The notes: generated by a model not told the origin, from the letters alone. Shown: positions 20,430 to 32,173, counted from the first letter of the stretch. The stretch is DNA of 64,000 nt from Shinisaurus crocodilurus (GCA_021292165.1 CM037879.1:285856272-285920271); one strand, 5' to 3'. Numbers and translations are program-made.

Positions 20430-21590
20430 TTTAAAATATTTACTTTAACAGATGTGCAATATGTGCAAGACAGAAAAAGGTGGACGTTTTTAAAAAGGAA
20501 AGATTACTTGGGAATGGGGAGGGCTGAGCGTACTGCTAAAGTAAAGCCGAACATTTAGAGAGAATAATGAGCAGCTCCAAGTCAAGAAGGGGGGGGGGGG
20601 AGGGATCACCTCAAAGATTTAAGTGGACAATGAGTTTCTCCTCGAGGTTGTTCTGAGCTGGCAGATTTCATAGAAAAACAAGTGGTGGAGAGGTTGTTTG
20701 AGTTCATGACTAACCTCACTGAAGATCTTTGTAGCACCCGAATTTGCTACAGATCAATGTGACCTCTTGATTCAGCATAATTGTTGCTGTTACAGTATGT
20801 ACTACTAGTACACAAACTCACTTCCTTGTAAACACATTGTGAAGCAGTACATTAATGCTTCAACCAGAGTTAAAGTGAATGCAAAGAAACCAAATTGAAC
20901 TCCAATATAAACACATCCAGACTTTCTGCTTCAAAGATAGGATGTAAAATAGAGATTGGATATTTCTTGTCACTAATGATGTCACTAGTACTGCTCAGTA
21001 GGTAGGTGCCCGTGTTTGTCACAGCACAACCAGTTTGCATACACAGACCAATCTTACTAGCTGTAGAAGTGTTGGCTAGGAGGGAAATTCGATGAAACCA
21101 GCAATCTCAAACCATGAAATGAGTGGTTGGAAACCATCAATGGAGGAGGAAACTGAAGGGAAGACACCTGTATTCTCTGCATCCAAAAGGTTAGAAAAGC
21201 CCTTTTCCAACAAATGCTCCACATACAGAGTGAACACAAAGTGGGGGTGCAGTATCATGCCAGATGACCCTACTTCTGACTTTATGTCTGTTGGCTCCAC
21301 TCTTAACATTTGCTCCAGAAGCTGATGGTACAATTGCAGTGGTACATGTGTGGACCCTCCACTATGCTGTACACATGGAGAAGCCCAATTCTCACATTCG
21401 TCTGAATGCATGAAGGACTCATGGATGCGGCCAATGGAAACAATTTATTTGGCATATTTGTATCTGTCTCAACCTGCCATTTTGGGCAGCCTACAGAAGC
21501 AAAAAAATAACACAACATAATTTTTAAAAATGTGATTAAAATATTACTAAAACACTTTTTGAAAACACAGTGACTAAGACAACAAACTCT
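20430..21590. other. unassigned stretch, no gene recognised
   Basis: A G run at 20589-20600 and overlapping frames at 21057-21518 on both strands, without domain content. Confidence 0.35.
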
Positions 21591-21591
21591 A

Positions 21592-21776
21592 GGAACATAG
21601 GAAGCTGCCTTATACTGAGTCAGACCCTTGGTCCATCTAGCACTAGTGACTGGCAGCCGCTCTCCAGGGTTTCAGGCAGGATTCTTTCCAAGCCCTACCT
21701 GGAGGCCAGGGATTGAACCTGGGACCTTCTGCATGCCAAGCATGTGCTCTATCACACTGAGCTATGGTCCCTCCCT
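21592..21776 (-). mobile_element. SINE-T directly following a 5S segment
   Basis: The minus strand reads from 21776: GGGAGGGACCATAGCTCAGT (A box region), GCATGCAGAAGGTCCCAGGT, TTCAATCCCTGGCC (B box) and the body, ending AGGCAGCTTCCTATGTTCCT. It is contiguous on its 5' side with the 5S-derived segment at 21777-21862, so the two could be one dimeric unit. Confidence 0.75.
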
Positions 21777-21862
21777 ACAGCACCTGGTATTCCAAGGCGG
21801 TCACCCATCCAAGTACTAACCAGGCCTGATCCTGCTTAGCTTCCGAGATCAGACGAGAACCG
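21777..21862 (-). pseudogene. 5S rRNA-derived segment (partial 5S sequence)
   Basis: On the minus strand it reads GTTCTCGTCTGATCTCGGAA, GCTAAGCAGGATCAGGCCTG, GTTAGTACTTGGATGGGTGA, CCGCCTTGGAATACCAGGTG and CTGT. That is 5S rRNA from about nucleotide 35 to its 3' end, with only a few changes. Unlike SINE-5S copies it keeps the true 5S 3' end and has no CR1 tail. The missing 5' third and the lack of a T-run terminator make it non-functional as rRNA. Confidence 0.8.
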
Positions 21863-22423
21863 TCTGTTCAGATGTTGACCCTGCTTGCTCCTCCCCCATG
21901 TAGCCAACAAAGGCCTGTGCAAGCATACTTTCATTAAAGCATTTCTAACATGCCTTTCCAGCCTCCAGATTGACATGAGAGCCTTGTTTCCCCTGAGGAA
22001 GGAGTACTGATGGACCTTTGTCACAAAACCTTTGGGACACATCTGAGAACTGATTTAGAAGTGGGTGAACCTTTTTTCATAAGTGGGGGGCGTGTCTCCC
22101 CATGAATTTTACATGCTTTGGGTTCAGTGCCATGAGACCTTGAGCACCATTTTCTTGATGGAAAGGTGGGGTACAATTCAATAAGCAAAATCAAATAAAA
22201 CAATAGCGTCGCAAGCTGTCTTGAAGAGGGATGCCAACCCATTCATAATTCTTATGGATTGTTCACCTTTACAGTTCTCTGCGTACTAATTAGAAGACTT
22301 CTTACAGATGAAGTGTATCCAGTATTGTCATTGTGTGTGTTATTTCTGAGAAGAAACAAAAGCCCAAAGAACAATGCTCTATTTCACATGGATGATAAAT
22401 TATAGGTGATGCTAATTTGGGAA

Positions 22424-22592
22424 AGAGAGGTAAGCTCAGTGGTGGAGCACATGCATGCAAAGATCCCAGGTTTAATCTCCCGGTATCTCCAGGAAGGTCT
22501 GAAACCCTGGAGACCCACTGCCGGTCAGCACACACAACACTGAGCTAGATGGTCCAATGGAGTGACTCGGTATTAGGCACCTTCCTACGTAC
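22424..22592 (+). mobile_element. SINE-T
   Basis: Head AGCTCAGTGGTGGAGCACAT, B box CCCAGGTTTAATCTCCCGG, body GTCTGAAACCCTGGAGACCC and ACTGAGCTAGATGGTCCAAT, end GGCACCTTCCTACGT. This is one of the few plus-strand copies. Confidence 0.7.
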
Positions 22593-22599
22593 CTAATTT

Positions 22600-24050
22600 G
22601 TAAGAAGTCACCACCAGAACAGTACTTTTTTACTGGCTGGTAGGGCACAAATCTTAGAATAAACACCATTAATATATTCAGCACTTTTATACCTAATTGA
22701 TCTGTCCTCCCACAATACAGTACAATCTACATTGCCACCGACTGCATGTCGTTTCAATGCCTAGTTGCTGTTGTTTTAATTAAATGCTTAAAAGCCGTAC
22801 AATAAAGTAGTTCTAGACAACAGCAAACACTCTCAGTATTTGTATTCATAGAGTCAAATAATTGCCCTGTCATCCAACATGCAGACTCCCCCAATGTTAA
22901 CCATGTTACTGTAATGTCACCAGAGAGGGGAAATATTTTCATACTTAATAGTTAACATAATGGAAACCATGTGACCAGATAGCCATGTTTAAAATATGGT
23001 TGCAATAAGACCCTTGAGAACCTACACATTTTCGCTCCACTGACATGATGAATGGCTGGACTGCCTGTAATTTGCCAGGTTGAAAGGTAGCAACTTTTTG
23101 GATGGATCCAAATAAGATCTCATCGCATTGTTTGCTAATTTGACATCTTTCTAGTACCAGGCAAATGCCTTCTTATTTTCCAGGGCTTTAAAACTCTTGA
23201 TTATCTGTTTTACTGTGCGTGTATATTTAATACTGCTTTTATAGATTTGCTGGTTTTAGCTTATTTTTGCATACTTTATTGTTTTATTTAAATATATTGT
23301 AAGCTGTCCTAAAAATTTGATTGAAGTGTGGGTATTGGTATAAGTGAATTTTCTGATCACTCATACAAGTAGCACCCTTTCCAACTTTTTTTTTTATAAA
23401 TAAAAATGTCTTACGGTATTGCTCATGAAATCTCCCTTCCCAAAACAAGCAAGAACAGCGTGACCCTATTTACCTGCTCAGCAATAAGCCATTGTTCTGA
23501 GGCACCTCACCCCCTCGGGGCATAGTAAATGTGCATTCTTCTTCCTTTTACAACTTTTGGTGCAAGGAGCCAAAATTTGGCTCCACTCCCCCACCCCAAA
23601 TCTCTGGTATTGCATGACAGAAGTGCTGCCAGTTGAATGCAATTAATGATTACACAAAAACGGCACACAAGGTTATGTCATAAGCCAAGTTCACACGGTG
23701 ATAGGATTCGTGCATTCCTGGCATACTAAATTTACTAAGGCCAATTCCACTGAAAAGGGAACAGGTTTTCATGGCCCTGCTCCTCAAACGAAATTAAATT
23801 AAGGCTCGGGATTTCAAATCAGTTTCAGAGACAAGGCTGACTGCCATTATCTAGACCCCATAAACGTTGAACAGCTGCCTCCCTACTAGTCCAAACCTGC
23901 CTTATTCCAGTTTCAGTAGTTTTGGTAAACATTGCAAACAGAGCGAAGTGAGGAGTGGTACTCCTAATCCCAAGGGGTAGTTCTTATTCTCTTAGTGTCT
24001 GGATTCAAGCCTATAGTGCTTCGAAACCCAGATCTGGAAGAAGACCAGTG
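22600..24050. other. unassigned AT-rich stretch
   Basis: A T-rich segment with KTTTATTTAAATATATTGTAAGCTG-like text (23275-23305) may be an L2-type 3' UTR. No frames of note, no gene. Confidence 0.3.
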
Positions 24051-24054
24051 GCGT

Positions 24055-24493
24055 TAAGAACATAAGAAGGACCATGCTGGATCAGACCAAGGGTCCATCT
24101 AGTCCAGCATTCTGCTCACACAGTGGCCAACCAGCTGCCCAGGGGATCCCACAAGCAGGACATGAGTGCAACAGCACTCTCCCACCCATGCTCCCCAGCA
24201 ACTAGTGTACATAGGCAGACTGCCTCTGATCCTGGAGGAAGCACATAGCCAATCAGGACTACTAGCCACCAATGGCCTTCTCCTCCATGAATTTGTCCAA
24301 TCCCCTTTTAAAGCCATCCAAATTGGTGGCCATCACCACATCCTGCGGAAGTGAATCCCATAGTTTAACTATGCGCTGTGTGAAGAAGTCCTTCCCTTTA
24401 TCTGTCCTGAATCTCCCACCAATCAGCTTCATGGGATGACCCCACTGGGTTCTAGTATTATGAGAGAGGGGTTCCAGCTTGTGCACCACCAAC
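24055..24493 (-). mobile_element. CR1 3' end with ORF2 C-terminus
   Basis: Minus-strand translation from 24492 gives HKLEPLSHNTRTQWGHPMKL, then GGRFRTDKGKDFFTQRIVKL and WDSLPQDVVMATNLDGFKRG, a CR1 ORF2 C-terminus of a subfamily different from the full-length copy. The 3' UTR follows and ends CCTTCTTATGTTCTTA at the left. It is 5'-truncated. Confidence 0.75.
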
Positions 24494-24499
24494 TAGCTC

Positions 24500-25612
24500 T
24501 GCCCAAAGAAGGAAACTACAGGGAGATCAGCTAATACTAGCCAAATACCACCTTGACAGGAATAGGCCGGAGGGGGTCATGTGATACCAATTAACTCCCT
24601 AGAAAAACTTCCAGGTCAGGTTGGCTCACTGAGCAAGAAGTGGGATCTGCTTTTGTGACCCCAGAGACAGTCTGCCTCAGTCACTGCCAGGCCCTACCAC
24701 ATCTCAAAATTATTTTAAATATTTATAGCCCACCTCTTAAGATATAATCCTCAAAAGGTGGATTACAAAATAAACCTTAAAAGCAGTACAATGCAATATA
24801 TAATACAATCTATATATACACCATCAGTTAAAGCATAATGAAACAACATTTTTAAAAAATCATTCAAGAAGATGTGGTGACTTGTGACTTTTTTTTCCTT
24901 TTTTTTTTAAGTCTTCAGGGTCTGTCTAAAAACCACAAAAGAGGGAGGCTTGACTGAATTCTTGGGGAAAGGAGTTTGAGAGGTGTGGCCCACCACTAAA
25001 GTGTGATGAATTGATTGGTTAATCCATTAAAACTCATGATTCAATCAGCACTTTTTTAATTGGGTGACACATCTAAATTGTGGGATTGTTGTGGACCCCT
25101 CTGTGTCTTGCTTGCTGTGAACCTTAAAATATAGAGAAGGCTATAAATCTAAGCCAGCCAAACCATTCAGTCTGAGGCTGTATTCATTTGGCAGGCAATG
25201 CAGAACAATCAATAAAAATTAAGATTTAACGTACAGATTTTTTAATTGGATTTTTATCCTGCGGAAGGGTGTTTACTGCAGGCCACTTCATGAACAACAA
25301 TTTATGTGTGCCTTCTGATTCATCAACGAGCATGCTTAAGAAGATCCTTATCACTGGAATGGAAACTTTGGATATTTACAACTAGGTGTTGTAATGGTTC
25401 AAAGTGTTGCCACGAATTGTACCTGGTAATATTTACTCAAATGGTCTAATGTACCTGCACAGTTAGTGGGGGGGAGGGAATAACGATTCTCTTGAGATAG
25501 GTTGCTTGCCAGAACCAATGCTCAACCCCCCCAAAAAACGCATGAGTAGGAAAGTGGCAGCTAATTTTGTATTTTGGCTTGTTCCACAGCTTATTGGTTA
25601 GAAGCAAAATGC

Positions 25613-25615
<3 letters not shown>
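24500..25615. other. unassigned; L2/MIR-type tail near 24710-24870
   Basis: TTTATAGCCCACCTCTTAAG and AAGGTGGATTACAAAATAAA at 24722-24770 resemble the T-rich minus-strand ends at 4871 and 40670. The rest is unassigned. Confidence 0.3.
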
Positions 25616-25646
<31 letters not shown>

Positions 25647-25674
25647 TTATAACAACAACAACAACAACAACAAC
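25614..25674. repeat. (AAT)n then (AAC)n microsatellite
   Basis: About ten AAT units, a short GATTAT bridge, then about eight AAC units. Confidence 0.9.
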
Positions 25675-25773
25675 TCTAATGTAAGGTAAACTCTTGCAGG
25701 CCAGCACTGATGCTAGTTTGAGAGTGTGCACATTCCACTGGGAGACCGGGGCACTTTAAGAAGGTGCTATAGC

Positions 25774-26264
25774 TTTGGACATTTTAAGAAGGTTCTATAG
25801 AAATGTTAAATGTTGCTATCATAGGCTGGGTGCAGACAACAAGATAACCAAACTCAAGGGTTGAGTGTGGGTTGTCGTTGAACTGTGGGTTGTTGTTGAA
25901 AAATAGGTTATCGTGTTGTCTGAACCCAGCCGAAGTAACAAACCCACAGTTCACAACCCAACAACAAACTATGGGTTCTCTCCATGGGCTGTTTGTGGTT
26001 GACAAGCCATGGCTTGTTAGTGCAGCTGGGTTCTGACGACATGATGACCAACGTTTTAACAACAACCCACAGTTGAACGACAACCTACATTCAACCCTTG
26101 AGTGCAGGTTATTGTGTTGCCTGAACTCAGCCATAGAGTGGTAGCGCTGAAACTGACATGAAAAATGTTCTTATGTTTGGAAAATCGATTAGACTTGTTC
26201 AGATTAGACTCGATCAGATGGCAACACTTAGCATTTCTATAGCACCTTCTTAAAGTGTCCACAG
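25774..26264. mobile_element. outer palindromic element split by an inner one
   Basis: The left arm 25774-25817 (TTTGGACATTTTAAGAAGGT, TCTATAGAAATGTTAAATGT) and right arm 26221-26264 (GCAACACTTAGCATTTCTAT, AGCACCTTCTTAAAGTGTCC) are inverted copies, about 85 percent alike by eye. Between them the original interior survives at 26132-26220. The first bases are duplicated in tandem at 25752-25772. The superfamily is unknown. Confidence 0.6.
25825..26131. mobile_element. inner 307-bp palindromic MITE
   Basis: Flanked by the direct repeat CATAG (25820-25824 and 26132-26136). Ends GCTGGGTGCAGACAACAAGA and, inverted, TTGTGTTGCCTGAACTCAGC. The interior is built of repeated GTGGGTTGTCGTT / AACAACAACCCACAGTT blocks in opposite orientations. 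Since it divides the outer palindrome, it is the younger insertion. Confidence 0.65.
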
Positions 26265-26350
26265 CACTTTACATTCATCCTCTTACAACATTATCTCAGT
26301 GATCCTTACACAACAATCCCGCACGGTAAGTCAGCATTATTACCTCCGCT
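26265..26350 (-). mobile_element. SINE-M fragment
   Basis: CTTTACATTCATCCTCTTAC and CAGCATTATTACCTCC match the reverse complement of the MIR-type 3' half. Short and diverged. Confidence 0.35.
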
Positions 26351-26384
26351 AGCTTAGCTAGCAGTAACTGTTCTTGGACTTTAA

Positions 26385-26528
26385 TATTTTTATTTTAGTT
26401 TTATCGTCTGGCTCGTATTTTATTATTTGTGTTTTGAAATGTTGTGTTATTGATGTTTTAATGATTATTGGAAACTGGGTTTTAACCTTAAAGGCAACCT
26501 TTAGAATTCTCTAAAATTAAATAAATAG
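26385..26528 (+). mobile_element. possible L2-type 3' UTR
   Basis: A T-rich stretch (TTTTATCGTCTGGCTCGTAT, GAAATGTTGTGTTATTGATG) followed by a short tail AAATTAAATAAATA. The diagnostic GGGCGGTATA block is absent, so this is only a suggestion. Confidence 0.3.
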
Positions 26529-26689
26529 CTAAAGGCCTATCAAGTTTGCAGGATATGGAAAGTGGGGGAGGGGGGAGTAGAGGGAAGGAAAGTTCTAGTC
26601 TACTCCCCAATCTCACTCTCTCCTTTCTTTCTCCTCTCCCAGCGCAACTTGCCCAATACGGCACATTATTTTGACCTTCCTCCTAAAGC

Positions 26690-26810
26690 CAAAGTGGGCA
26701 ACTTGTGGCTCTCCAGATGTTATTGGACTGCAACTCCAATCAGCCTTAGTCAGCAAAGCCAGTGGTAACGGAGGGAGGGAGTTGCAGGGCCACAAGTTGC
26801 CCACCCCTGA
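26690..26810. mobile_element. MITE-A with perfect 8-bp target duplication
   Basis: CCTAAAGC occurs immediately left (26682-26689) and right (26811-26818). The ends are CAAAGTGGGCAACTTGTGGC and, inverted, GCCACAAGTTGCCCACCCCT. The arm TTATTGGACTGCAACTCCAA faces GGGAGTTGCAGGGCC. The 8-bp duplication supports hAT. Confidence 0.75.
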
Positions 26811-27759
26811 CCTAAAGCATGCACGAGAGCCAACCATGAATATGGGAGAAGTAGAGCAATGGCAGGCCATCAGGGACACTATTGGGGTGGGAACTAAACC
26901 AGCCCATTCCTCCTGGCAATTCTGGTGTCTGTAATGAGAAGCAGCTTTTGCCCCTTCTCAGCCTTGTCTCAGAGGTAGCCTGTTTCTGTTGTCCCATAAA
27001 AGTCAGTGGGAGCCATTGAGAACCAAGCCAGATTCTATCTGCATAGCTCCGCCCACTCATTTACATAACTCTGCCTAAGGGTCTGTTTCTTGGTCACACT
27101 ACAGTAGGATGGGATGCTGGAAATATAAGGGGCGGGTTGAAACTAAGAAAGTAGTGGCCTAAGGCAGTGCAATGGTTTTGTGGCTGATGTGAGAAGCGAA
27201 GCAGGAACTTCTCAGTTCACCCTGTTAACCACCACAGTCCACTCACTTTACATTTCTCAAAGAAACCTCAAAGCTTTGCCATCAGGCTACACCAGAGGAA
27301 ATACTCCTTCCTTCTGAGCCTTGCAAACAAGATTACAGTTCAGTACATGGCCCAAACAGGTGGCATTTAAGAGTGAGTGTCCAACAACAGTTTCCCCCAT
27401 CAGCGAGACCTGGCATCTCCAAGCAAAATACTATTGATATGGTGCAAAACAATTTAAACATTTTTTTTAAAAAATCACAAAACCATCCAATAGTTCACGA
27501 CGGGTTTTAAATCTGAACAGTTTTCTGTCAGGGAAATGTAGGCTCGTTTGAAAATTTCATTTTGTTTGTTCCTAACACACTTCTCTGCCATTTTGCATAA
27601 AGCAGCTTGCAAGTGGCAGGGGCCGGAGGAATCCACCAACTCTGTTGGTGTCTCTATTTTCTACCTACTTGACCCGGAAGTGTCCCTATATTTTCCACCT
27701 ACTTCGTCTACATTTACACCACAGCCAACGACAGCAGAATTTGCATCATGGCTATATGT

Positions 27760-27892
27760 CAAGGGTGGGGAAACCGTGGCCCGCCAGATGTCATTGGACT
27801 ACAACTCCTGTCATCCCTGACCATTGGCCATGCTGGCTGGGGCTGTTGGGAGCTGAAGTCCAACATCTGGAGGGCTGCAGCTGGCCCACCCG
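27760..27892. mobile_element. MITE-A with 8-bp target duplication
   Basis: Flanks CTATATGT (27752-27759) and TTATATGT (27893-27900) match at 7 of 8. Ends CAAGGGTGGGGAAAC and, inverted, GCTGGCCCACCCG. The arms TTGGACTACAACTCCTGTCA / TTGGGAGCTGAAGTCCAACA surround TGGCCATGCTGGCTGGGGC. Confidence 0.75.
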
Positions 27893-28058
27893 TTATATGT
27901 TATCACCATGAAACCAGAGAAGGGGGGGAAGTAGATATAATTGCAGAAAAGAAACGTGGCTATTTAAAAATCCCCCTCAGAGGGCTTTGGAGCTGTGCGT
28001 ATTTTATTTTTAGAGTTAAAATAAGGTATGGATCTGAGAAATCAATGGGCACCATACT

Positions 28059-28060
<2 letters not shown>

Positions 28061-28122
<62 letters not shown>
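28061..28122. repeat. (TG)n(AG)n microsatellite
   Basis: About seventeen TG units run directly into about twelve AG units. Confidence 0.9.
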
Positions 28123-28126
<4 letters not shown>

Positions 28127-28246
28127 AACATAGACAAAACAAGTTACCATAGTTCAAATGCATTCAGTGCTGCATTAAGTAAAGTAATTTTTGACTCTGG
28201 ATTTAATCGCCCTATGCCCCTACCCCCTTTTAGAAGGTCATCTGTA

Positions 28247-28390
28247 TTACTTCACTTACTTCAAAATGTGGTAAGCCAGCCTCGCTGTGTTTCGGAGCCC
28301 TCCTACCCATTCTGCTGAGTGGGGCCCTGGACATCTGCCCCAAAGTCCTGCCCCGACGGCACCACCAGATGCACTTTTTGAGCCATTAAC
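28247..28390. repeat. unidentified dispersed repeat X, copy 1
   Basis: Shares TTACTTCA-TTACTTCAAA-TGG-AAGCCA text, a CCCATTCTGCTGA-type block, then TGGACATCTGCCCCAAAGTC and GACGGC with 36042-36175. I cannot assign either copy to a known family. Confidence 0.5.
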
Positions 28391-29870
28391 GAAGAGGAGA
28401 CCAAAGCAAACAAACAGCACATAATCCAAATGACAGGAGTCCCAGGCTGCAGCTGCACCACACCCCACGGTTAATTTGCATGTTCACCTTACAATGAAAG
28501 CAAAGTTCAGTTCATAATCAGGATGGGAAGAGACTTTAAAATCCCCACCTGGTCACACTTGTGTTCTCACTTCGTTATGCAGGGTGTGGAGGAGAGGAGA
28601 GAAAGCAGTCTCTGAAAAGGATGGGTAAGGAACCACAAGGATATGGGAATTTACCCCCTCACAAATCTTTTAAATATTATTCATGCATGCTTGATACAAT
28701 CTGAATAGCAAGAGCAGGAAGTTAAGCAGCACCGCCAGCGTCATTCTTGCGAGCCCAGCAGGTTCTCAGTAAAAACAGCACCCGTTGCCTTGGGTAGTTT
28801 TATGAGAGAGAACAGCCGTGCCAGGATAGCAACCTCCCTAAAAAGAAAAAGGGAAGGGGGGGGGGGGGAAGCCGAGACAAGGAACTAAAAACAAGAAGTC
28901 TTTTGGAATTTGCCCATTTTTAAAGAAACCATGTCAGTAACAGGAGAGGCTTTTACAGTAATGCTTCAAAATTAGGGAAACCGGAGTAGGAAAAGATACA
29001 TGAAGGCGATGTTTCTGCTTGTTGTCGGTATTTGCTGCTTACATAACTCTTTTTGAGTACTTTGCAGTCCTGTTCGCATTCATTTTTAACGGCCTTATGA
29101 AGCATATAAATATTATTTCTACTGGACAGATTAAGAACCTATGCTCCCCTGTGCCGTGGTCATTGAAGATAAACAATGCCTTGTGTACATGGCAATTCTG
29201 TGCAAGCACAGAAAAAGTGCAGAAACGTGGTAATGGGGGCCAAAATCAGCTTCTTGCCAACCTCAGGCAAGTTTCTAGACCTTATTATTGCAAACATATC
29301 TTTGCAATCAGATGTTATGTCTCTTATGTAAGGAACTACCTTGCAGAACACCTCTGTGATACCACCCCTCTTTTTTTCAAATCTCTCCCCAAAACGTTCT
29401 TTTTTGTGGAGCCTTTGGCACTATTTCCTAGTCATGATACCCTTCTGTAACTATGCCAAAGCACATGTAACTGCAATGATCAGATATTCTTCCATTTACC
29501 CCTGCCTCCACTTCCCTCCCTTGCCTCTGTTGTTTTCCTTGCGTCTGTTTCTAGACTGTAAGCCCCTTGGGGCAGAGAACTGCCCTTCAAGAAGAAGCAG
29601 TAGTAGTCCTCCTCCTTGTCATTATCATCTGAAAGTGAGCAGGCAGTGCCTGATAAAATCTCAAAAGCAGAGGACATGGCTAAATTAGATTTGCAGTAGC
29701 CAGGGAAGTAAGGAGATGGTAGAGTTCTGAGGTGGCATACTGGACTGTACCACTTCAGACTATAGGTCCTTCACGTTAACCCCCCCCCCCCCGAGCAACA
29801 ACCACCCTGCAAGTAAAACCAAAAGAAACCCCTTCCCTGTTGCTTATATCCCAGCAACCAGTACTCAGAC
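28391..29870. other. unassigned stretch, no gene recognised
   Basis: Includes a G run at 28857-28868 and T-rich DNA. Frames at 29019-29450 and 29341-29688 show no domain. No repeat is named. Confidence 0.35.
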
Positions 29871-29872
29871 AT

Positions 29873-29930
29873 TTCATAGAATCATAGAATAGTAGAGTTG
29901 GAAGGGGCCTATAAGGCCATGGAGTCTTGT
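29873..29930 (-). mobile_element. CR1 3' tail, very short
   Basis: CATAGAATCATAGAATAGTA and GAGTTGGAAGGGGCCTATAA are the extreme CR1 3' end, inverted. Only ~58 bases were copied. The 25 bases before it (CCCAGCAACCAGTACTCAGA) are a scrap of the other CR1 subfamily. Confidence 0.75.
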
Positions 29931-30172
29931 GGTGATGAACTATAAGTTAATTAGGCACTGCTTGAACAACTGGCCCCAAACCATGCTAATCCCCCCACCC
30001 CTTAAACTGGTTACCGACAATGTAAAAAGAAGCAAAGCATTGTCTTCTCCAATGACTTAGTATATGCTTTCCACCTATAGCCCCACATGCTGCAAAGTGA
30101 GCACTGGAACCAATCTAGGAAAGAAACACATATGTGGTGTGTTTTAATTGCCATGACAGTGACTGTCTATAG

Positions 30173-30606
30173 CAGTGATGGCGAACCTATGGCACGCATG
30201 CCACAGCTGGCACGCAGGGAGCTCTCTGTGGGCACTCGAGCCACTGGTCACCAGATCGCGAAAAGACCGTCCCCTTCTGCATTCAGCGTCGGGTTTCCAT
30301 AGTAACTCCTCTTCACTCATTCCTCGCTGGCCTCCACAGGCAGGCACACTCCAACATCTCCACCCCCAGAAGCGGACTGCGCAGGCACCCAGCCCTCCTT
30401 CTAACTGAACAGACAGCTCAGAAGCACAGTGCGCGCACGCCCGAATCTTTGCGCAACTGGTGAAGAGCCATGCCCTGAGACAGAGCGGGGCACGATTAGC
30501 TAGTGCCCCCTCCTCCTTCCTGCCAAATTTAAGGCACTGTGAAATAAATAAGTTGGTTTTGTGTTGCAGTTTGGGCACTCAGGCTCAAAAAGGTTCGCCA
30601 TCACTG
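30173..30606. mobile_element. 434-bp hAT element with perfect 8-bp target duplication
   Basis: GTCTATAG flanks both sides (30165-30172 and 30607-30614). The terminal inverted repeats are CAGTGATGGCGAACCTATGG and, inverted, AAAGGTTCGCCATCACTG. Subterminal GGCACGCATGCCACAGCTGG and GGCACGCAGGGAGC match the layout of a hAT family (OposCharlie3-like) reported in several tetrapods. The interior has no transposase, so it is non-autonomous. Minus-strand frames inside it (30144-30578) are by-products. Confidence 0.85.
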
Positions 30607-30619
30607 GTCTATAGGACCA

Positions 30620-32165
30620 ACCACAGCTGACGTGCTTTTCTGGGCTTTGAGATAACAAATGCTTTCGCTATTTTTTGTTTGAGAGGTGAGATACGACCAC
30701 TTCGAATCACTGGGCCACCTACATTTCCTTTGGGATGCTCGAAACTACTTCGGGACTTTCCAGAAAGGAGCAGGTTCCACTATTTAATTACCGGTATATG
30801 TCAGGTAAGAAACCCATTCACTCTAATTGTTTGAAATAAGTGGCCTTTGTTACAATCAGCGATTACTTTGGTCCCACATTAGTGGGAGAGGAAATCAGCC
30901 ATGTCTAATTGGGCCGAATGTAAACCTTGAATTATGTTGTGCACCACTGACACCTCCCTATATCTCCCCTGGAAACAAAGCTAGCCCTTGTGCATTCAAT
31001 CTCACTTTGTGCAAATGTGCCTACATAGTTTGGGATTAAGTCATCTCCTTCAGTGCAGAAAACAGTTTTGGCTTTTAAAGAGAGGCTTCAAAACAGCTTT
31101 CAGATTCTGTGGCAAGAAGCAGCTGCCCCAGCGCCCCACGATGAGCAGTCAAACCACTAACAGAGCCTGCATGCGACCATCCAGCCACCACCATCAGGGC
31201 CATCTTCAAGGGCCAGCACGGTTGGGCACCGGCCGAGGCCCACACCCCAGCAGGGTGCCTGTCACCCCCACCACCCCAGGGCCCCCTGCTTCTGCTGCTC
31301 CTCCCTTCTCCTTGCTGTCACTGCCTGTTCACCTGGCCTCTCCAAAAATGGAAGGAAATGACAAGAGCCCAGAGGGAAGAGCAAGCAAATGGGCAACAGT
31401 GATGGTATTGAAGAGGCACGCTCATTAGAGAAGGGGGCCCACGGAGGGCATCATGTCCGAGGGTCCCCCAGAACCTGGGGCTGCCACTGCCAACTGCCAG
31501 CCCCAGTGATTTCCAAAGTTGATAGCTAAGGCAGATTTCCCCCCACCCACCCCAAATTAAAAAATGGAAGCACATTTCTTCACTGCTACACCAGAAAAAT
31601 ATTACTTTTAGCGTGAGTAAATCATTACATTGAACAGCGGAGCTCAAAAGCCCTGCAAAGAGTCCACTGAGAAGACTGCCTGACTGCAATGCGACATGCT
31701 CAGGGCGGTAACTCCTGCAGGGATGCTGTGGGGGCAGCCTCTCAAGGGTGGATTGTTCTGCTAGCCTTGCAAGTGACCAAATGATCCAAATGCACCTGAT
31801 GCAAGCTGACCTGCCCCTTGCCGTGGAAGCTGCATTGGAAGAAGACCGTGCAAGAGCTGTGAAATGGAGCAGGTAGAGTCACAGCAGGAAGCCTCTTCTG
31901 TGGGTGCGTACTTTGGGCCTACAAAAGCCTCTCATGAATTTCACTTCTTTATTTATCAGAGGACACTCAACTCTCCTGCTGCAATATACAGTTTCAGGAT
32001 TACTTAGCCTAGCCACTGGTATATTGTCACCACAGCACTGAACTACACCCAACAGTTCCCTGGCAGAGCACTGAATCGTAGACCTCAGATACAGCACAGT
32101 GCAATGGTGTCTGCATAAACACCTCCTCAATCCCTCTGTCACCCTTGTACCGTCTAGCCTTAGAG
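30620..32165. other. unassigned stretch, no gene recognised
   Basis: Frames at 30988-31428 and 31318-31689 have Pro/Ser-rich composition with no recognised domain. No repeat is named. Confidence 0.35.
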
Positions 32166-32173
32166 GGCCAGTA

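Noticed and set aside
21777..21862. Functional 5S rRNA gene
   Set aside because: The first ~35 nucleotides are missing and no T-run terminator follows.
30144..30578. 144-codon minus-strand frame as a gene
   Set aside because: It lies almost wholly inside the non-autonomous hAT element and has no transposase motif.
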